DNA from: an uncultured Eubacteriales bacterium
GTDB taxonomy: Bacteria; Bacillota_A; Clostridia; Christensenellales; Aristaeellaceae
Length of the DNA stretch: 10,800 bases
Direction of reading: 5' to 3'
Assembly (NCBI GenBank): GCA_902775835.1
Contig: CACYNZ010000104.1
Location: 1 to 10,800 of the forward strand
The notes under the pieces are model-generated. The model worked only from the letters and a program-made list of their open reading frames with translations. It did no database searches and was not told where the DNA came from. Shown one piece after another: positions 6,530 to 10,800 of this stretch; position 1 is the stretch's first letter; each line of letters starts with the position of its first letter. Made by a program: the position numbers and the translations under genes.

Positions 6530-7225
6530 TTACTTCACTTCAAACTTGTACCCGACGCCCCATACCGTATGAATGCGCCAGCCGTACTTCTCGCTGTCCG
6601 GCAGCTTTTCGCGCAGGCGCTTGATATGCACGTCCACGGTTCTTGAGGAATCGCCGGCGAAATCAAAGCCCCAGACCTGCTCCAGCAGCTGGTCCCGGGT
6701 GAACACCTGACCCGCGTGCGACGCTAGGAAGTACAGAACCTCCAGCTCCTTGGGCGGCATTTCCACCTTTTCGCCCTCATACCGGCATTCGTACTGGGTG
6801 CGGGACACGGTGAGGCCCGGGAAGGACAGCGTATCGTCCGTATCCTCCTCCGCGCCGTGAGTGCGCCGCAGCACCGCCTTCACCCTGGCCACCATTTCCT
6901 TGGTCTCAAAGGGCTTGGTGATATAGTCATCGGCGCCCAGCTCCAGGCCGAGCACCTTGTCAAAAGTCTCATCCTTGGCGGTGACCATGATCACCGGAAT
7001 GGTGCTGGTGCGCCGGATGCTCTTGAGCACCTGCCAGCCGTCCATGCCGGGCATCATCACGTCCAGGATCACCAGGTCCGGCGGCTGACGCCGGAACTCA
7101 TTGACCGCGTCATCGCCGCGCGCCACAACCTTCACGTCAAAGCCTTCCTTTTCCAGGTACAGCTGCTCCAGGCGGCTGATGTTCGGATCATCATCCGCCA
7201 CAAGGATTCTGAGTCTGGCCTTCAT
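6530..7225 (-). CDS. OmpR/PhoB-family response regulator
   Basis: This 231-residue DNA-binding regulator is the partner of the kinase encoded just downstream. The receiver domain (1 to about 120) has the acidic pair D11-D12, phosphoacceptor D55 in VILDVMMPGMDG, switch T82 and conserved K104 in a TKPF motif. After a short acidic linker (125-132) comes a winged-helix effector domain (about 133-231). It has the recognition helix region TVDVHIKRLREKL (196-208) and the terminal hairpin VWGVGYKF (221-228). Phosphorylation at D55 should drive dimerisation and DNA binding. Targets cannot be read from the sequence; autoregulation of this operon is possible but no clear direct-repeat operator is seen, since the only promoter-like gap lies outside the gene. 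A purine-rich AAGGGGG lies about ten bases before the ATG. Confidence 0.96.
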   Translation of the reverse strand: MKARLRILVADDDPNISRLEQLYLEKEGFDVKVVARGDDAVNEFRRQPPDLVILDVMMPGMDGWQVLKSIRRTSTIPVIMVTAKDETFDKVLGLELGADDYITKPFETKEMVARVKAVLRRTHGAEEDTDDTLSFPGLTVSRTQYECRYEGEKVEMPPKELEVLYFLASHAGQVFTRDQLLEQVWGFDFAGDSSRTVDVHIKRLREKLPDSEKYGWRIHTVWGVGYKFEVK

Positions 7226-7244
7226 GGTCAGGCTGCCCCCTTCC

Positions 7245-9617
7245 TCACTTGAGCGTGACCACGGTCACGCCGTCCTCGCCTTCGCCGTAGACACCCAGCC
7301 GGATTTTCTTCACGTGCGGGTGATGCCGCAGTTCCGCCTGAATGCCCGAGCGCAGCACGCCCGTGCCCTTGCCGTGAATGATGAACACCTCACCCACGCC
7401 GGCCATGACCATGCCGTCAATATACTGGTCCACCGTCATGATGGCCTCGTCCAGTGTCATGCCGCGCACGTCGCACTCCATGCGCACGGAGCGGCTCATG
7501 CTGTCCGTCTTGTTGGACACGCTGGTCTTCACGGCCTGCGCCTTCTTTTCCTTGACCGGGCGCAGCTGGCTCAGATGAATCTTGAACTTCATGGCGCCGG
7601 CCTGGACCATGACCTCGCCCTTGGCGTCCTCCGGCGAGACGACCACGGCCTCAGAGCCCAGGGTCAGGACCTTGACCTTCTGGCCCGCTTCCACGTGCTT
7701 CGGCGCCTCGCCCTCGGAGGGCAGGGCGGTCTTCAGCCCGTCCGCGAGCTCGTCAATGCCGCGGTCCATGCGCTTGCGCAGTTCCGCCACCTCGCCGTCA
7801 CCGGCCATGGCCGCCTGCTTCTTCAGGCGCTTGAGGTCGGAAATGATGGCCTCGGATTCCTGACGCGCGTTCTCCATGATGCGCTTGGCGTCCTCGCGGG
7901 TCTTGCGCAGGGTCTGCTCCCGCTTTTCCTCCATTTCACGGCGGAGACGTTCGGCTTCATTGCGCAGTTTCACCGTTTCCGCTGCGGCGTCCTCGGCGAT
8001 CTTGCGCTCGCGCTCGGCCACCTGACGGTGATACTCGGCGTTGGCGATCACGTCCTCAAACCGGATGGTATCGCTGGACAGAAGCTTTTTCGCTTCCTCG
8101 ATCAGGTTTTCGGACAGGCCCAGGCGCCGGCTGATCTCAAACGCGTTGCTCTTGCCGGGCACGCCGATGGACAGGCGGTAGGTGGGCCGGAGCGTTTCCA
8201 CGTCAAACTCCACGGACGCGTTCTCCACGCCGGGCGTGGACAGGGCAAACGCCTTGAGCTCCGCGTAGTGCGTGGTGGCCATGGTGCGCACCTTGATCTT
8301 CAGAAGACGGCTCAGAATGCTCTGGGCCAGTGCCGCGCCTTCCGTGGGATCCGTGCCCGCGCCGAGCTCGTCAAACAGTACCAGGTCCCGGGGCGTCACT
8401 TCCTGCATAATGGTCACGATATTGGTCATGTGCGCCGAGAACGTGGACAGGTTCTGCTCAATGGACTGCTCATCGCCGATGTCCGCGAACACCTGCTCGA
8501 ACACGCACATTTCCGTGCCCAGGTCCGCGGGCAGCTGAAGCCCGGCCTGGGCCATGAGCGTGAACAGACCCACGGTCTTGAGTGTTACGGTCTTTCCGCC
8601 GGTGTTCGGGCCGGTGATGATCAGTTCCGTGAACTCGCGTCCGAGCCAGAGGGAGCCGGGCACCACCTTGTCGTCATCGATCAGCGGATGCCGGCCCCGT
8701 ATAATGGACAGGTATCCGTCCTGGTTCAGTTTCGGGCTCACGCCGCGCATGCTGCGTCCCAGCAGGCCCCGGGCAAAGATGAAGTCCAGTTCCGCCAGGG
8801 TTTCCACGTCCGCGCACAGACGCTGGGCATAGGGCGCGAGCTCGCCGGAGAGCGCGGCCAGGATGCGCTCGATCTCACGGCGCTCCTTGAGCTCCCATTC
8901 CTTGAGCTCATTGCCCATCTCCACCGCGGCCATGGGTTCAATGAACAGCGTGGCGCCGCTGGAGGACTGGTCATGCACAAGGCCGGGCACACTGCCCCTG
9001 GCCTCGGCGCGCACCGGGATCACATAGCGGCCGTTGCGCACGGTAACTATGGGATCCTGGACAAACTTGGCAAAGCTCGGGTTATGAATCATCTGGTTCA
9101 GACGGTCGCGGATCCGGTCCGTGGCCCCGCGCAGATGCCGGCGGATATCCGCCAGCGTGGTGCTGGCGTGATCGCTGATCTCGTCCTCTGAGAGAATAGC
9201 GTCGGAAATATCCCGCTCCACGTTTTCCAGCGGGTACAGGCCTTCCGCCATGACCCGGAGTCTGGGCGTGTTCGTGCGGTCCGTGACCAGCGCGTCCCTG
9301 GCGCTGCGGGAGGCCCGGAGCATGCCGGCGATCTCCAGCAGGCTCTTGGCGGAAAGCACCGCGCCTTTCTCGGCCAGCTTCAGGTTCTGACGCACATCCC
9401 CGAACTCGCACAGCGGGCTTCCGCCGGTATAGGAGATGATGACCGTGGCTTCCTCGGTCTCCTGCTGCAGGCGCTGCACCTCGGGCAGGTTGTCCGCCAC
9501 GCCCATGTTCAGGCACAGCTCACGGCCCATGCCGGTCTGCGCCAGGGCGGCGCACATTTCCCGGATCTTGGTAAACTCCAGCACCCTCAGGGTGCGTTCC
9601 ATTCTTTCCTGTTCCAT
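7245..9617 (-). CDS. mutS2: MutS2 family ATPase with C-terminal Smr nuclease domain
   Basis: The 790-residue protein has the full MutS2 layout and normal length. An N-terminal lever/clamp region covers 1 to about 300. The ABC-type ATPase core has Walker A G336-PNTGGKT343, the signature region STFSAHMTN (391-399), Walker B LVLFDE (412-417) and the ATTH switch (447-450). A long charged coiled coil runs from about 505 to 605. A KOW-like small beta domain sits near 645-690. The Smr domain (715-790) has D716-VRG719 and H748-GKGTG753. It lacks the mismatch-recognition domain of MutS. In Bacillus subtilis MutS2 acts on collided ribosomes; in other bacteria it is linked to suppressing recombination. 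ATG 9617 has GGAG seven bases upstream; ATG 9602 is an alternative start with AGGA close by. It lies four bases after the U32 gene, in the same operon. Confidence 0.97.
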   Translation of the reverse strand: MEQERMERTLRVLEFTKIREMCAALAQTGMGRELCLNMGVADNLPEVQRLQQETEEATVIISYTGGSPLCEFGDVRQNLKLAEKGAVLSAKSLLEIAGMLRASRSARDALVTDRTNTPRLRVMAEGLYPLENVERDISDAILSEDEISDHASTTLADIRRHLRGATDRIRDRLNQMIHNPSFAKFVQDPIVTVRNGRYVIPVRAEARGSVPGLVHDQSSSGATLFIEPMAAVEMGNELKEWELKERREIERILAALSGELAPYAQRLCADVETLAELDFIFARGLLGRSMRGVSPKLNQDGYLSIIRGRHPLIDDDKVVPGSLWLGREFTELIITGPNTGGKTVTLKTVGLFTLMAQAGLQLPADLGTEMCVFEQVFADIGDEQSIEQNLSTFSAHMTNIVTIMQEVTPRDLVLFDELGAGTDPTEGAALAQSILSRLLKIKVRTMATTHYAELKAFALSTPGVENASVEFDVETLRPTYRLSIGVPGKSNAFEISRRLGLSENLIEEAKKLLSSDTIRFEDVIANAEYHRQVAERERKIAEDAAAETVKLRNEAERLRREMEEKREQTLRKTREDAKRIMENARQESEAIISDLKRLKKQAAMAGDGEVAELRKRMDRGIDELADGLKTALPSEGEAPKHVEAGQKVKVLTLGSEAVVVSPEDAKGEVMVQAGAMKFKIHLSQLRPVKEKKAQAVKTSVSNKTDSMSRSVRMECDVRGMTLDEAIMTVDQYIDGMVMAGVGEVFIIHGKGTGVLRSGIQAELRHHPHVKKIRLGVYGEGEDGVTVVTLK

Positions 9618-9621
9618 CGCT

Positions 9622-10800
9622 TTACTCCACAGCCCGCTTCCAGTGGCCCTCCGAGGAGGGTTCTGCCAGAAGATGGGGCAAATCTGTTTCCACTGTCACT
9701 TCCGCGCTCCAGTTCATGCCAAGCGCGCGGACCTGCCGGAGAATGTTCACCGGCTCCATCTGGAGCATGCGGATCTCGCAGCCCTCGGGCAGGCGCTCCC
9801 GGATCAGCGGGTATTCCGCGCCTTTCCGGTCACGCAGGCTTGTGCCGCGGACCGAGTCAGGATTGTCTGCGTCGCACATGCGGCAGTCCCGGCGGTTCCT
9901 GTCCAGCCCCTTCTGCACTCTCGCGGGGCAGTGCGACAGGAGCATCAGCGTCTGACGCCCCGCCGCGGGGACCAGGATATCCGGCTCGCCGCGGGTCAGC
10001 TCTCTGAGCCCGTCCGCGTCCAGTTCCGTGGACGCAGTCACAAACTCGCAGCCCAAGCGGAACAGTACGCCGGCACTGCGCCGGTTCATGACCGGGATGC
10101 CGCTGCCCGCGCCATAGGGCAGGTCCCATTTCCGGCCCAGCTGGCCCACGCTTCCGAGCACAATGCCCGAGATCCTTTCCCTGTGCTGCTGAATGAAGCG
10201 CTGCAGGCTGTCCAGTGTCTGCTCACCGCAGACCACGGGCAGGTGCAGCCATACCGGGCCGGGCATGCCCTGCAGGCCTTTTTCCAGTGCCGGAATCCGG
10301 TAATCCTCCGGACGCCAGCACAGCCGGACGTTTTCCGGCACCTGCTTCAGCTGATCCGGTGTACGGAAGATCAGAAGCGGCGGGACCGCGTGTCCGGGCA
10401 GCCGGATCTCCGGTGCCGGCGATTCCGTTCCAATTTCCGGCGCAAAATCCCGGATCCGCGCTTCCTGCATTTCTTCCAGTGCCCTGCGCCGCAGCTCATT
10501 GAGCACGGACCTGGGCACAAAGACACCGGCTGTTTCCACCGAAATCTCCGATACCTCAAACGGCGTATCCCCGGTCTTTTCCAGGGACGTGCGCGCATCC
10601 TCTTCGGTCATGGCCCGGTTCCGCGCGGGATCCGCCTCCGGACCAGTGACCCTGACCGTTGAAGTTCCGTCCGTAATGGTCAGCTCCAGCGCATGCCCGG
10701 GATATGCCCGGAGATGCATGCTCACCGGAATCCGGGGCATGGGGCGTTCCCGCTCCATTTCCAGCTGACGCTGGCTGACCAGCAGCCGGACCGCGTCACC
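9622..10800 (-). CDS. U32 family peptidase/hydroxylase-like protein with DUF3656 domain, C-terminal part (5' end outside window)
   Basis: The frame is open to the right edge of the window, adding 14 codons upstream of the first Met, and that Met (10758) is internal. What is visible is 392 residues, the C-terminal part of a protein that is usually about 650-800 residues. A DUF3656-type segment occupies about residues 20-115, with a TPF motif and a VLNELRRRA helix. A second U32-like barrel region follows. Near its end are four cysteines in the family arrangement: C291 in LSHCP, C306 and C309 in a C-x2-C, then C341, with the LRDRKG-x-EYPL block between. In related U32 proteins (UbiU/UbiV, TrhP, RlhA) such cysteines bind an iron-sulfur cluster used in hydroxylation. 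RlhA, which modifies 23S rRNA, shares the DUF3656 layout, so an RNA-modifying role is more likely than proteolysis, by inference. It is the first visible gene of the operon. Confidence 0.9.
   Translation of the reverse strand, partial: GDAVRLLVSQRQLEMERERPMPRIPVSMHLRAYPGHALELTITDGTSTVRVTGPEADPARNRAMTEEDARTSLEKTGDTPFEVSEISVETAGVFVPRSVLNELRRRALEEMQEARIRDFAPEIGTESPAPEIRLPGHAVPPLLIFRTPDQLKQVPENVRLCWRPEDYRIPALEKGLQGMPGPVWLHLPVVCGEQTLDSLQRFIQQHRERISGIVLGSVGQLGRKWDLPYGAGSGIPVMNRRSAGVLFRLGCEFVTASTELDADGLRELTRGEPDILVPAAGRQTLMLLSHCPARVQKGLDRNRRDCRMCDADNPDSVRGTSLRDRKGAEYPLIRERLPEGCEIRMLQMEPVNILRQVRALGMNWSAEVTVETDLPHLLAEPSSEGHWKRAVE

Noticed and set aside
7101..9191. Very long plus-strand open frame opposite mutS2
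   Set aside because: It is antisense to a fully recognisable MutS2; its translation is rich in His, Arg, Gly and Leu with no family-like motifs, as expected from a shadow frame in high-GC coding DNA.
9436..10662. Plus-strand open frame opposite mutS2 and the U32 gene
   Set aside because: It crosses the boundary between two recognised genes and has low-complexity composition without motifs.
10756..10758. ATG at 10758 as the true start of the U32 gene
   Set aside because: The frame stays open to the window edge and the visible protein begins just before the DUF3656 region, without the N-terminal U32 domain, so this Met is internal.
1..10800. CRISPR arrays, tRNA or rRNA genes, transposases, phage genes
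   Set aside because: No repeat-spacer pattern, cloverleaf, rRNA-like stretch or integrase/transposase motif was seen; nearly all bases are accounted for by the listed genes.

Overview
The window looks like a high-GC member of the Clostridia (Firmicutes), possibly in the Christensenellales/Oscillospirales range. This is inferred from gene content (MutS2, a U32 peptidase with a DUF3656 domain, a DUF3899-like membrane protein, an OppA-type binding-protein signal region), strong AGGAG-type ribosome binding sites and tight gene packing. All recognised genes lie on the minus strand, so transcription runs from the right end to the left. The genus cannot be named from this sequence.

Right to middle (10800 to 2214) is one compact run of eight genes that reads as a single operon. 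In transcription order these are a U32/DUF3656 protein (5' end outside the window), mutS2, an OmpR-type response regulator, its membrane histidine kinase, a monofunctional AroQ-type chorismate mutase, shikimate kinase aroK, a divergent glutamate-5-kinase-like amino-acid kinase, and a cytoplasmic serine hydrolase of the beta-lactamase family. The six junctions down to the kinase are gaps of 4, 19, 11, 1, -8 and 2 bases; the kinase and hydrolase then overlap by 25 bases. Several ribosome binding sites sit inside the end of the preceding gene, so translational coupling is likely. The functions are mixed: RNA modification or ribosome rescue, signalling, aromatic amino-acid synthesis, amino-acid phosphorylation and a serine hydrolase.

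The operon probably ends at 2214, where a hairpin plus T-tracts encloses the stop codon. It is followed by a plausible promoter for a small three-helix membrane protein (1761-2111).

The left end is the oddest part. The ORF at 79-1725 begins as an oligopeptide ABC transporter binding protein (signal peptide and first part of lobe I). At about 1140 it switches in frame into the transpeptidase domain of a class B penicillin-binding protein with all three catalytic motifs intact. Base composition falls at the same point, from roughly 55-60% GC to roughly 45-50% GC in hand-counted lines, compared with about 65% in the operon. It is either a real gene fusion or an assembly chimera; I favour the chimera. 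A possible TTG-started gene begins at 55 and runs off the left edge.
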